Origin: Azospirillum brasilense
GTDB lineage: Bacteria; Pseudomonadota; Alphaproteobacteria; Azospirillales; Azospirillaceae
DNA length: 45,809 nt
Direction of reading: 5' to 3'
Assembly (NCBI RefSeq): GCF_008365405.1
Contig: NZ_QOKV01000034.1
Coordinates: forward strand, 1-45,809
A model generated the notes under the pieces. The model did no database searches. It was not told the origin of the DNA and saw only the letters and a program-made list of their open reading frames with translations. Made by a program: the position numbers and the translations under genes. Below, piece by piece: positions 33,717 through 41,757 of this stretch. Position 1 is the first letter of the stretch. Each line of letters begins with the position of its first letter.

Positions 33717-36581
33717 TTGACCGAAGTCATCATCGCGGACGCTGGCCTTGAGGATCTCGACGGACTGCTCAGCCACCGCCGTCCCGGCGTTCAGGTCACG
33801 CTCGTTTCCGCCGCCGACGATGGCCATGCCGTGCTGGCCGCGGCTCTCGCCGCGCGCCCGTCCGTCCTGCATCTGGTCGCCCATGGCGAACCGGGACGGG
33901 TCCTGATCGGCACCCGGCCGCTGGACGCGCGGTCGCTGCTCGACCGCTCCTGGCCGGACGCGCGCGGCACCGAGATCCACATCCACGCCTGCCATGCCGG
34001 TGCGGGCGAGGCGGGCCGTCTGCTCCTCGACCGCTTGGCCGCCGCCACCGGCGCCACGGTCGCCGCCGCCTCGGGGCCGGTCGGCCCGGCGGAGCGGGGA
34101 GCCTCCTGGAAGCTCGACGTGCGCACCGCGCCCGTCTTCACCCCCTCCCCCTTCGCCGGGGTCCAGGGAGCCGGCGCCCGCGGCTGGGCCCATGAGCTGG
34201 CCGTGACCGGCACCCCGACCGACGGCAACGACACGCTGACCAGCGACGACGCGGCGGACAACATCAACGGCGGGGTCGGCAACGACATCCTGTTCGGCAA
34301 CGGCGGCAACGACACGCTGATTGGCGGGGTCGGCCACGACACCATGGACGGCGGCGCCGGTGCCGACGTGTTCGACGGCGGTGACGGCTTCGACGTCGTC
34401 ACCTACGAGAACGCCGCCACGGGCATGGTGATCGACATCGGCAACCCGGCGAACAGCACGGGCGACGCCGCGGGCGACAGCTTCACCGGCATCGAGCGCT
34501 GGATCGGCTCCAACTTCGCCGACACCATGGTGGCCGGCAACGACCCCGTGTGGTTCTGGGGGCACGCGGGCGACGATGTGGAGATCGGCGGCGCCGGCAA
34601 CGACACGATGGAGAGCGGCGACGGCAACGACACCGTCTATGGCGGCGCCGGCGACGACCAGATCTACAGCCGCGCCGACAACGACGTTCTCTATGGCGAG
34701 GACGGCAACGACCTGATCTACGGCGGCTGGGGCAACGACATGCTCGACGGCGGCGCCGGCAACGACACCCTGTTCGGTGAAGGGGACACCGACACCATGT
34801 ACGGGGGCGCCGGCGACGACAGCATGGACGGCGGCCAGGGCAACGACCTGATGTACGGCGGTGACGGCAACGACACGCTGATCGGCGGCATCGGCCACGA
34901 CACCATGGAGGGCGGCGCCGGGGCCGACGTGTTCGACGGCGGCGACGGCTTCGACGAGGTGACCTACGCGAACTCGACCGCGGGCATCGTTCTGGATCTG
35001 CGCAACCCGGCGAACAGCACGGGCGACGCCGCGGGCGACAGCTTCACCAACATCGAGCGCTGGATCGGCAGCGAGTTCGACGACCAGCTGATCGGCAACG
35101 ACAACGGCGTCTGGTTCTGGGGCCACGGCGGCAACGATCTCGAGATCGGCGGCGCCGGCAACGACACGATGGAAAGCGGCATCGGCAACGACACGATCTA
35201 CGGCGGCGGCGGCGACGACCGGGCCTTCGGTCGGGCCGACGACGACATGCTGTACGGCGAGGCCGGCAACGACCTGCTGGCCGGCGGCGGCGGCAACGAC
35301 ATGCTCGACGGCGGCACCGGCAACGACACGCTGATCGGCGATTGGGGCGTCGACACGATGATCGGCGGCGACGGCGACGACGTCTTCTACAGCGGCGCGC
35401 ACGATCCCCTGCCGGAGGCGGACGTCATCCAGGGCGGCGCCGGCAACGACACCTTCATCATCGCGGCGCAGAGCGACGCCGGGACGGTCTCCTATGACGG
35501 CGGCGACGGCACCGACGCGCTGCGCATCAGCTCCGACAACGTCGCCGATCCGGAGAACAAGATCACCACGGCGACGCCGCAGATCGACATCTCCGGCATG
35601 ACCCTGACCAGCGTGGAGCGGCTGGAACTGGTCGGCAGCGTCCGCCACGCGGTGACGATGAGCGTCGCCCAGGCCAACGGCTTCACCGGCGGCATCACCG
35701 GGGCCACCGGCGGCGACGTCTTCACCATCACCGGCACGGCGATGACCGGCACCGTCACCGCCGGCAACGGCAGCCAGCTCACCGCCGGGCAGGTTCAGGC
35801 GGAGACGGTGAACGGCGTCACCCTGCTGCACATCGGCACCGACGCCACGGCCGGCGCCGACGTCACCCTGCGCTTCGCCGGCGGCTTCACGGCGGACCAG
35901 TTCCAGGTCAGCGGCAGCGGGATCACCCTGAGCGGGACGCCCTCGACCCCGCCGAGCACCGAACCTCCGACCACGACTCCCCCGACGACGGAACCGCCGA
36001 CCACCACTCCGCCCACCACCACCCCGCCGGTGGACGACCGTCCCTTCACGCCGATGCAGCGCACGGTGGGCGGCGTGACCGAGGACGTGAAGGCCTACGC
36101 CTACGATGGCCCGGTCTCGGGCCTGCAGTGGAGCTTCCTGGGCGACGACCGTGGCGAGGTTCTGGGCGGCTCCGACGGCAACGACTTCCTCAACCTGCTG
36201 GGCGGCGACGATGCGGCGGCCGGTGGCGGCGGCGACGACGTGCTGGACGGCGGCGCCGGCTCCAACTGGCTGATCGGCGGCGCAGGCAAGGACACCTTCT
36301 TCGTCGACGCCCGTGGCGGTCAGGTCACTTGGTCCACTGTCACCGATCTGGAGCAGGGCGAGTGGTCCACCCTCTGGGGCTACAAGGAGGGCGTCTCCAA
36401 GCTGTCCTGGGAGGAGATGGGCGGCGCCGAGGGCTACAAGGGCGCCACGGTCCGCTGCGACATCGACGGCAACGGTACCATCGACGCCAGCATGACCTTC
36501 ACCGGCAAGTCGGTGGGCGCGATGAGCATGACCACCGGTTCGGTGGGTGACCAGAGCTACATCGCCTTCATCAATCTGTGA
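33717..36581 (+). CDS. DUF4347 domain protein with RTX-type calcium-binding repeats (paralog 1)
   Basis: About 954 residues from TTG 33717 (an ATG at 33654 is in frame but has no ribosome site or conserved context). Residues 1-130 form a DUF4347 domain (VLHLVAHGEPGRVLIGTRPL, IHIHACHAGAGEAGRLLLDR). Then come many nonapeptide repeats of the GGxGNDTLxGG kind, arranged as two long modules sharing NPANSTGDAAGDSF and ERWIG. Next are a 230-residue stretch without repeats, a Pro-Thr linker (STEPPTTTPPTTEPPTT) and a C-terminal block with GGDDAAAGGGGDDVLDGGAG that ends SYIAFINL. Repeats of this type bind calcium outside the cell, and such proteins usually leave by type I secretion. No secretion genes are in the window. 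Confidence 0.88.
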   Translation: MTEVIIADAGLEDLDGLLSHRRPGVQVTLVSAADDGHAVLAAALAARPSVLHLVAHGEPGRVLIGTRPLDARSLLDRSWPDARGTEIHIHACHAGAGEAGRLLLDRLAAATGATVAAASGPVGPAERGASWKLDVRTAPVFTPSPFAGVQGAGARGWAHELAVTGTPTDGNDTLTSDDAADNINGGVGNDILFGNGGNDTLIGGVGHDTMDGGAGADVFDGGDGFDVVTYENAATGMVIDIGNPANSTGDAAGDSFTGIERWIGSNFADTMVAGNDPVWFWGHAGDDVEIGGAGNDTMESGDGNDTVYGGAGDDQIYSRADNDVLYGEDGNDLIYGGWGNDMLDGGAGNDTLFGEGDTDTMYGGAGDDSMDGGQGNDLMYGGDGNDTLIGGIGHDTMEGGAGADVFDGGDGFDEVTYANSTAGIVLDLRNPANSTGDAAGDSFTNIERWIGSEFDDQLIGNDNGVWFWGHGGNDLEIGGAGNDTMESGIGNDTIYGGGGDDRAFGRADDDMLYGEAGNDLLAGGGGNDMLDGGTGNDTLIGDWGVDTMIGGDGDDVFYSGAHDPLPEADVIQGGAGNDTFIIAAQSDAGTVSYDGGDGTDALRISSDNVADPENKITTATPQIDISGMTLTSVERLELVGSVRHAVTMSVAQANGFTGGITGATGGDVFTITGTAMTGTVTAGNGSQLTAGQVQAETVNGVTLLHIGTDATAGADVTLRFAGGFTADQFQVSGSGITLSGTPSTPPSTEPPTTTPPTTEPPTTTPPTTTPPVDDRPFTPMQRTVGGVTEDVKAYAYDGPVSGLQWSFLGDDRGEVLGGSDGNDFLNLLGGDDAAAGGGGDDVLDGGAGSNWLIGGAGKDTFFVDARGGQVTWSTVTDLEQGEWSTLWGYKEGVSKLSWEEMGGAEGYKGATVRCDIDGNGTIDASMTFTGKSVGAMSMTTGSVGDQSYIAFINL

Positions 36582-36590
36582 TCAGCGACC

Positions 36591-36620
36591 GTCGAGCGTC
36601 AGCCCTCGCTGACGCTCGAC
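36591..36620 (+). terminator. 12-bp hairpin after first DUF4347 gene
   Basis: GTCGAGCGTCAG (36591-36602) pairs exactly with CTGACGCTCGAC (36609-36620) around a six-base loop. It begins 9 bp after the stop and lies just before the main terminator. It lacks a T-run, so it may help mRNA stability. Confidence 0.55.
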
Positions 36621-36640
36621 GCCATGAGACGGTTCGAAAG

Positions 36641-36675
36641 GGCCGGCCCGGAGACCGCTCCGGGCCGGCTTTTTT
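36641..36675 (+). terminator. Rho-independent terminator of first DUF4347 gene
   Basis: GCCGGCCCGGAG (36642-36653) pairs exactly with CTCCGGGCCGGC (36658-36669) around ACCG, followed by six T (36670-36675). This is a textbook intrinsic terminator 60 bp past the stop, so the two paralogs are separate transcription units. Confidence 0.92.
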
Positions 36676-37012
36676 CGTCGTTCCGCCTGGTTGGGGTTAA
36701 TTCCTTTGTGGGCATCATTCCCCAAAAATCCAGGTCGAATTCGCCATATTTCCCTCAATCAAACCTTGATGGATAAATCAACTATCTGTTCATCATAAAG
36801 AACATGCTGATCATATGAATAACGAGTTTTTTGTTATCAAGTAAGATAACGCACAAATTAAGTTGTCACTACGAGGATGTGTTATTTCCTCTTGGGCAAT
36901 TGCAGGATGCATCTCCGAAGGCGCATGTGAATGGGTGTCGCGCTACCCCGTATCCGTGAACGATGCGACCGGGCGCCCCAGCGATCACAACAAAATCCAC
37001 GGAGAGTCTCCC
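36676..37012 (+). promoter_or_regulatory. AT-rich promoter region and conserved leader of second DUF4347 gene
   Basis: The segment 36710-36870 is the most AT-rich part of the window (for example GAATAACGAGTTTTTTGTTA at 36818-36837). It contains the dyad GTTATC-AAGTAA-GATAAC (36833-36850), a plausible operator or stem-loop. From 36882 it matches the leader of the first paralog, including the ribosome-site block before TTG 37013. The reading frame is open back to a TTG at 36863, but that would place the conserved leader inside the protein. Confidence 0.6.
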
Positions 37013-39325
37013 TTGACCGAAGTCATCATCGCGGACGCTGGACTTGAGGATCTCGACGGGCTGCTCAGCCGCCGCCGTTCCGACGTCCAGGTCACCCTCG
37101 TCTCCGCCGCCGACGATGGCCATGCCGTGCTGGCCGCGGCTCTCGCCGCGCGTCCGTCCGTCCTGCATCTGGTGGCCCATGGCGAGCCGGGGCGAGTCCT
37201 GATCGGCTCCAGCCCGCTGGACGCGCGGTCGCTGCTCGACCGCTCCTGGCCGGACGCGCGTGGCACCGAGATCCACATCCACGCCTGCCATGCCGGCGCG
37301 GGCGCGGCGGGCCGTCTGCTCCTCGACCGCTTGGCCGCCGCCACCGGCGCCACGGTCGCCGCCGCCTCGGGTCCGGTCGGCCCGGATGCGCTGGGCGCGT
37401 CCTGGACCCTCGACCAGAGCACCGCGCCCGTCGTCACCCCCTCCCCCTTCGCCGGCGCTGAGGGCTGGTCCCATGTGCTGGCCGTGACCGGCACCATGAC
37501 GGCGGGGCCCGACCTGCTGACCAGCGACGACGAGCCCGATGTCATCGAGGGCGGCGCCGGCAACGACACGCTGGTCGGCGGTGGCGGCAACGACACGCTG
37601 ATCGGCGGTGCCGGCGCCGACGTGCTGAACGGTGGGGCCGACTTCGACGAGGCGTCCTACGAGACCGCCACAACGGGCCTCGTGCTCGACCTGCTAACTC
37701 CGGGGAACAGCACGGGCGACGCCGCGGGCGACACCTTCATCGACATCGAGCGCTGGGTCGGCAGCAACTTCGACGACACCATGGTGGCCGGCAACGACCC
37801 CGTGTGGTTCTGGGCCCATGACGGCGCCGATTCGGTGACCGGCGGTGCCGGGAACGATACGCTGGAGAGCGGCAACGGCAACGACACCGTCCATGGCGGC
37901 GCCGGCAACGACCAGATCTTCGGGCGCGCCGACGACGACATGCTCTACGGCGACGACGGCGACGATCTGCTGGTCGGCGGCGGCGGCAAGGACAGCCTCA
38001 TGGGCGGGGCCGGCAACGACACGCTGATCGGTGACTGGGACGCCGACACGATGATCGGCGGCGACGGCGACGACGTCTTCTACAGCGGTGAACACGGCAC
38101 CATGGACGAGGCCGACGTCATCCAGGGCGGGGCCGGCAACGACACCTTCATCATCGCCGCCCAGGGTGACGCCGGCACGGTCTCCTACGACGGCGGCACC
38201 GGCACCGACACGCTGCGCATCAGCTCCGACGACGTGACCGATCCGGAAGGCAAGATCACCACGGCGACGCCGCAGATCGACCTCTCCGGCATGACCCTGA
38301 CCAGCGTGGAAAATCTCGATCTGGTCGGCAGTGCCCGTCACACGGTGACGATGACCAACGCCCAGGCCAACGGATTCACCAGCGGCATCACCGGGGCCAT
38401 GGTGGGCGACGCCTTCACCATCACCGGCACGGCGATGACCGGGACGACGACCGCCGGCAACGGCAGCCAGCTGACCACCGGGCAGGTCCAGGCTGAGACG
38501 GTGGACGGCGTCACCCTGCTGCACATCGGCACCGACGCCACAGCGGGCGCCGACGTCACCCTGCGCTTTGCCGGCAGCTTCACCGCCGGGCAGTTCCAGA
38601 TCAGCGGAAGCACCGTCACGCTGGTGGATGCGCCCACCACGCCGCCGCCGACCACGGAACCCCCCACCACGACTCCTCCGACGACGGAGCCGCCGACCAC
38701 CGAACCTCCGACCACGACTCCCCCGACGACGGAGCCGCCGACCACCACCCCGCCGACCGGCACCGAACCGCCGGTGGACGACCGTCCCTTCGCGTCGTTG
38801 CAGCGCACGGTGGACGGCGTGACGGAGGACGTGAAGGCCTACGCCTACGACGGTCCGTTCTCGGGTCTGCAGTGGAGCTTCCTGGGCGACGACCGTGGCG
38901 AGGTGCTGGGCGGCTCCGACGGCAACGACTTCCTCAACCTGCTGGGCGGCGACGACGCGGCCTGGGGCGGGGCGGGCGACGACGTGCTGGACGGCGGCGC
39001 GGGCTCCAACTGGCTGATCGGCGGCTCGGGCAAGGACACCTTCTTCGTCGATGGCCGCGGCGGCGCGACGACTTGGTCCACCGTCACCGATCTGGAACAG
39101 GGCGAGTGGTCCACCCTCTGGGGTTATCAGGAGGGCGTCTCCAAGCTGTCCTGGGAGGAGATGGGCGGCGCCGAAGGCTACAAGGGCGCCACGGTCCACT
39201 GCGACATCGACGGCAACGGCACCATCGACGCCAGCATGACCTTCACCGGCAAGGCCGTGGGCGCGATGAGCATAACCACCGGTTCGGTGGACGGCCAGAA
39301 CTACGTCGCCTTCATCAATCTGTAA
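37013..39325 (+). CDS. DUF4347 domain protein with RTX-type calcium-binding repeats (paralog 2)
   Basis: About 770 residues from TTG 37013. It has the same plan as the gene at 33717 but only one long repeat module in place of two, which accounts for its shorter length. The DUF4347 domain is nearly identical (VLHLVAHGEPGRVLIGSSPL, IHIHACHAGAGAAGRLLLDR). The Pro-Thr linker is longer (repeated TTEPPTTTPP). The C terminus keeps GGSDGNDFLNLLGGDDAAWG and ends YVAFINL. Near identity in the N- and C-terminal parts indicates a recent tandem duplication. Predicted secreted, calcium-binding surface protein; target unknown. It is followed by its own terminator. Confidence 0.88.
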   Translation: MTEVIIADAGLEDLDGLLSRRRSDVQVTLVSAADDGHAVLAAALAARPSVLHLVAHGEPGRVLIGSSPLDARSLLDRSWPDARGTEIHIHACHAGAGAAGRLLLDRLAAATGATVAAASGPVGPDALGASWTLDQSTAPVVTPSPFAGAEGWSHVLAVTGTMTAGPDLLTSDDEPDVIEGGAGNDTLVGGGGNDTLIGGAGADVLNGGADFDEASYETATTGLVLDLLTPGNSTGDAAGDTFIDIERWVGSNFDDTMVAGNDPVWFWAHDGADSVTGGAGNDTLESGNGNDTVHGGAGNDQIFGRADDDMLYGDDGDDLLVGGGGKDSLMGGAGNDTLIGDWDADTMIGGDGDDVFYSGEHGTMDEADVIQGGAGNDTFIIAAQGDAGTVSYDGGTGTDTLRISSDDVTDPEGKITTATPQIDLSGMTLTSVENLDLVGSARHTVTMTNAQANGFTSGITGAMVGDAFTITGTAMTGTTTAGNGSQLTTGQVQAETVDGVTLLHIGTDATAGADVTLRFAGSFTAGQFQISGSTVTLVDAPTTPPPTTEPPTTTPPTTEPPTTEPPTTTPPTTEPPTTTPPTGTEPPVDDRPFASLQRTVDGVTEDVKAYAYDGPFSGLQWSFLGDDRGEVLGGSDGNDFLNLLGGDDAAWGGAGDDVLDGGAGSNWLIGGSGKDTFFVDGRGGATTWSTVTDLEQGEWSTLWGYQEGVSKLSWEEMGGAEGYKGATVHCDIDGNGTIDASMTFTGKAVGAMSITTGSVDGQNYVAFINL

Positions 39326-39345
39326 GGCGAGGCGGTTCCAAACGC

Positions 39346-39384
39346 GCCGACCCGGGGGACGCTATCCCCCAGGTCGGCTTTTTT
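39346..39384 (+). terminator. Rho-independent terminator of second DUF4347 gene
   Basis: GCCGACCCGGGGGA (39346-39359) pairs with TCCCCCAGGTCGGC (39365-39378) with one mismatch around CGCTA, followed by six T. It closes the unit about 20 bp after the stop and isolates parA from upstream transcription. Confidence 0.9.
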
Positions 39385-39492
39385 CTGTTGATGCCAGCTG
39401 TTGATGCAACAGGGATGACTGTCAACCTTGACCGATTCGGGGCTCCGTCGTATCGGTTGAACACGGCAAGCGCATTCGCTGTGGAGGTTGAC

Positions 39493-40500
39493 GTGCGTGG
39501 CGAAGACATGAGGCTCCTGCGCGAGGAGCGCAAACTTTCACAGCCGGATTTCGCGGCCTGGCTGAACGAGCGGCTGGAGCGGCGCTACGACCGGTCCAAG
39601 ATCTCCCGCTGGGAAAGCAACAGCGAGAAGATCCCCGACGCGGTGGTCCGTTTCCTGCTGAAGGAGACGACGGTGGTGGACGGCAAGCACGGCCCGGCGC
39701 TGGTCGTCTGCCTCGCCAACCAGAAGGGCGGGGTCGGCAAGACCACCTGCACGGTCAACACCGCCAGCATCCTGGCGCGCGAAGGCTACCGCGTGCTGAT
39801 CATCGACGCCGACCCGCAGGCCAACGCCACGGCGCATCTCGGCATCGACCTGATCGAGTATGAGGAGGGCCGGCGCAAGTCGCTCGCCCACGTGCTGCGC
39901 GAAGAGGTCGCCGTCGAGGACATCGTGGTTCCGGTGGGCGACATCGGGCTGGAGATCGCCCCGTCGAGCATCGAGCTGGCGTCGGTCGAGGTGGAGCTGA
40001 CCGCCGATCCCAGCGGCCCGATGGCCCTGCGGGAGCGGCTGCAGGACGCGCGGGCTGCCTACGATTTCATCTTCATCGACTGCCCGCCGAACCTGGGCCA
40101 GTGCACGGCCAACGGTCTGGTCGCGTCGGACGTCATCGTGATCCCCTGCCAGACCGAGTATCTGTCCTCCATCGGCGTGAACCATCTGCTGAAGACGATC
40201 AACAAGCTGAAGCGGCGCTGCCACCCCAGCCTCGCCGTCCTGGGCATCCTGCCGACCATGCACAATGCCCGGCTGAACCAGCATCAGGTGACCCTGGAGC
40301 AGCTTCACAGCGCGCTGGGCGGCACGCTGCGCATTTTCCCGCCGGTGCCGCGGGCGACCATTTACGGTGACGCCGCCCTTGCCGGCCGCGCCGCTCTGGA
40401 GGCGGTGCCCGACGCGCCGGGAGCGTCCTCCTACCGGGCGCTCGCCGACGCCATCGCCGCGGAGCGCCACAAGCGTGTGGAGGTGGCCCATGTCGCGTAA
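39493..40500 (+). CDS. parA: Partition ATPase ParA with N-terminal helix-turn-helix
   Basis: 335 residues. The first 60 (RLLREERKLSQPDFAAWLNE, SKISRWESNSEKIP) are an XRE-like DNA-binding domain, as in type Ia partition ATPases that repress their own operon. The deviant Walker A is QKGGVGKTT (77-85). LIIDADPQANATAHLGI and FIFIDCPPNLGQCTANGL are the A' and B motifs. The frame runs far upstream, but GTG 39493 has GGAGG five bases before it (39483-39487), which decides the start. It overlaps parB by 11 bp. It moves or positions the replicon with ParB and the palindromes after parB. Confidence 0.93.
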   Translation: MRGEDMRLLREERKLSQPDFAAWLNERLERRYDRSKISRWESNSEKIPDAVVRFLLKETTVVDGKHGPALVVCLANQKGGVGKTTCTVNTASILAREGYRVLIIDADPQANATAHLGIDLIEYEEGRRKSLAHVLREEVAVEDIVVPVGDIGLEIAPSSIELASVEVELTADPSGPMALRERLQDARAAYDFIFIDCPPNLGQCTANGLVASDVIVIPCQTEYLSSIGVNHLLKTINKLKRRCHPSLAVLGILPTMHNARLNQHQVTLEQLHSALGGTLRIFPPVPRATIYGDAALAGRAALEAVPDAPGASSYRALADAIAAERHKRVEVAHVA

Positions 40501-41377
40501 ACTTGGGACCGGGAACCTCGCCCGGCTGAACGCCATGAGCCGCGGCGCGCTCGCCGTCTTTGCGGAGCCCGAGCAGGGCGTCCGGCTCGTCTACCCGGAC
40601 GTGGAGTGGATCGAGGCCAACCCCGACCAGCCGCGCCGCCGTTTCGACGAGGCGGACCTCGCCGCGCTGACGGACTCCATCCGCAAGCACGGCCTGCAGC
40701 AGCCGATCGGGGTGCGGGAGCTGGGACCGAGCCGCTTCCAGCTCGTCTTCGGAGAGCGGCGCCTGCGTGCGGTCCGCGCGCTCGGCCAACAGACAGTCCC
40801 CTGCATCCTGGTGCCGGACGGCATCGACACCGCCGAGGTGGCGGTGGTGGAAAACGTGCTGCGCGCCGAGCTGACACCGTTCGAAGAGGCGGATGCCTTC
40901 GTGGCGCTTGTCGAGCGGCATGGCTACTCCCACGCCGACCTCGGCCAGATCATGGGGCGCGACCGGGCCGAGATCACCCGGACCATCGCCCTGACGAAGG
41001 TGTCCGCCGCGGTGCGCGAGCGGTATGAAACCGCTCCCAGGAAGCTCGCGCGCTACAAGCTGTATCAGGTCGCCGCCCTCGACGATCCGGATGCGCAGCT
41101 GCGCCTGTGGGACATGCTGGTCAGCGATCCCCTGCCCGCCGTCCCGCCCCAAGCCGGGGATGCCGGCGCACCGATGCAGCGGCCGGTCCGCCGGGAGGAC
41201 GAGCCCGAGGTCGTGCTGAGCGCCTTCAGCCTGCGCGTGTCCCGCAACATCCTGCGGACACGGGACGCTCTGCAGGCGTTTCAGGAAAAGCCGAAGCGGC
41301 TGGATGGTGTGGACCGCGAGGTTCTGCGCGCGTTGCGCAGCACCATCGACGCCATCCTGGACGACGATCCGGAGTGA
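40490..41377 (+). CDS. parB: Partition protein ParB
   Basis: 295 residues. VEWIEANPDQPRRRFDEADL begins the ParB nuclease-like (CTP-binding) domain, and FQLVFGERRLRAVRALGQQT is the GERRxRA box. VENVLRAELTPFEEADAFVA is the next conserved box, and YSHADLGQIMGRDRAEITRT the parS-binding helix-turn-helix. A C-terminal dimerisation part follows a Pro-rich linker. ATG 40490 lies within the end of parA with GGAGGTGG upstream, so the two are translationally coupled. Two perfect palindromes directly after the stop are its likely binding sites. Confidence 0.94.
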   Translation: MSRKLGTGNLARLNAMSRGALAVFAEPEQGVRLVYPDVEWIEANPDQPRRRFDEADLAALTDSIRKHGLQQPIGVRELGPSRFQLVFGERRLRAVRALGQQTVPCILVPDGIDTAEVAVVENVLRAELTPFEEADAFVALVERHGYSHADLGQIMGRDRAEITRTIALTKVSAAVRERYETAPRKLARYKLYQVAALDDPDAQLRLWDMLVSDPLPAVPPQAGDAGAPMQRPVRREDEPEVVLSAFSLRVSRNILRTRDALQAFQEKPKRLDGVDREVLRALRSTIDAILDDDPE

Positions 41378-41385
41378 CATGCGGT

Positions 41386-41440
41386 GGTGAGAATTCTCAC
41401 CGTTATTCCTTTGTGGACATAGCGGTGAGAATTCTCACCG
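41386..41440. promoter_or_regulatory. Two candidate parS centromere sites
   Basis: GGTGAGAATTCTCACC, a perfect 16-bp palindrome, occurs at 41386-41401 and again at 41424-41439; the second extends to 18 bp (CGGTGAGAATTCTCACCG, 41423-41440). They are 38 bp apart and begin 9 bp after parB. Exact duplicated palindromes beside parAB are what parS sites look like. Binding itself is not shown. Confidence 0.8.
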
Positions 41441-41757
41441 TCCGGAGACCGCCTTTTCCGGCGGCGATGATCTTTGACCAATGCTCCGGTTCAAGGGCGA
41501 GGACCTTATGACCGGGGCTTGTCGCAGCGCGTCACTTTCCAGGAGGTCCGCGCTGCCGCCGGGTGACGAAATCCCCGTTTGTGTCCTCTGGGAAGCGCCT
41601 CCACACCCCGGTTGCATTTTGCTGGGATCGGTATCACTGTGGCGCCCGCCCGTTGGACTGTCGTCCGGACCACCGGCCTTTGCCGGCTGCCGCGCTTGGC
41701 TTGCCCTGTTCGGCGGAGGCCCGGTTGCTTCCGAACACGTTGTCACGGACCCTATTC
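41441..41757. other. Region between parS candidates and methyltransferase-GT2 gene
   Basis: About 317 bases without a recognisable gene. The frame of the downstream gene is open back to 41563, but residues before ATG 41758 have no family similarity. No clear terminator or promoter was recognised. Confidence 0.45.
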
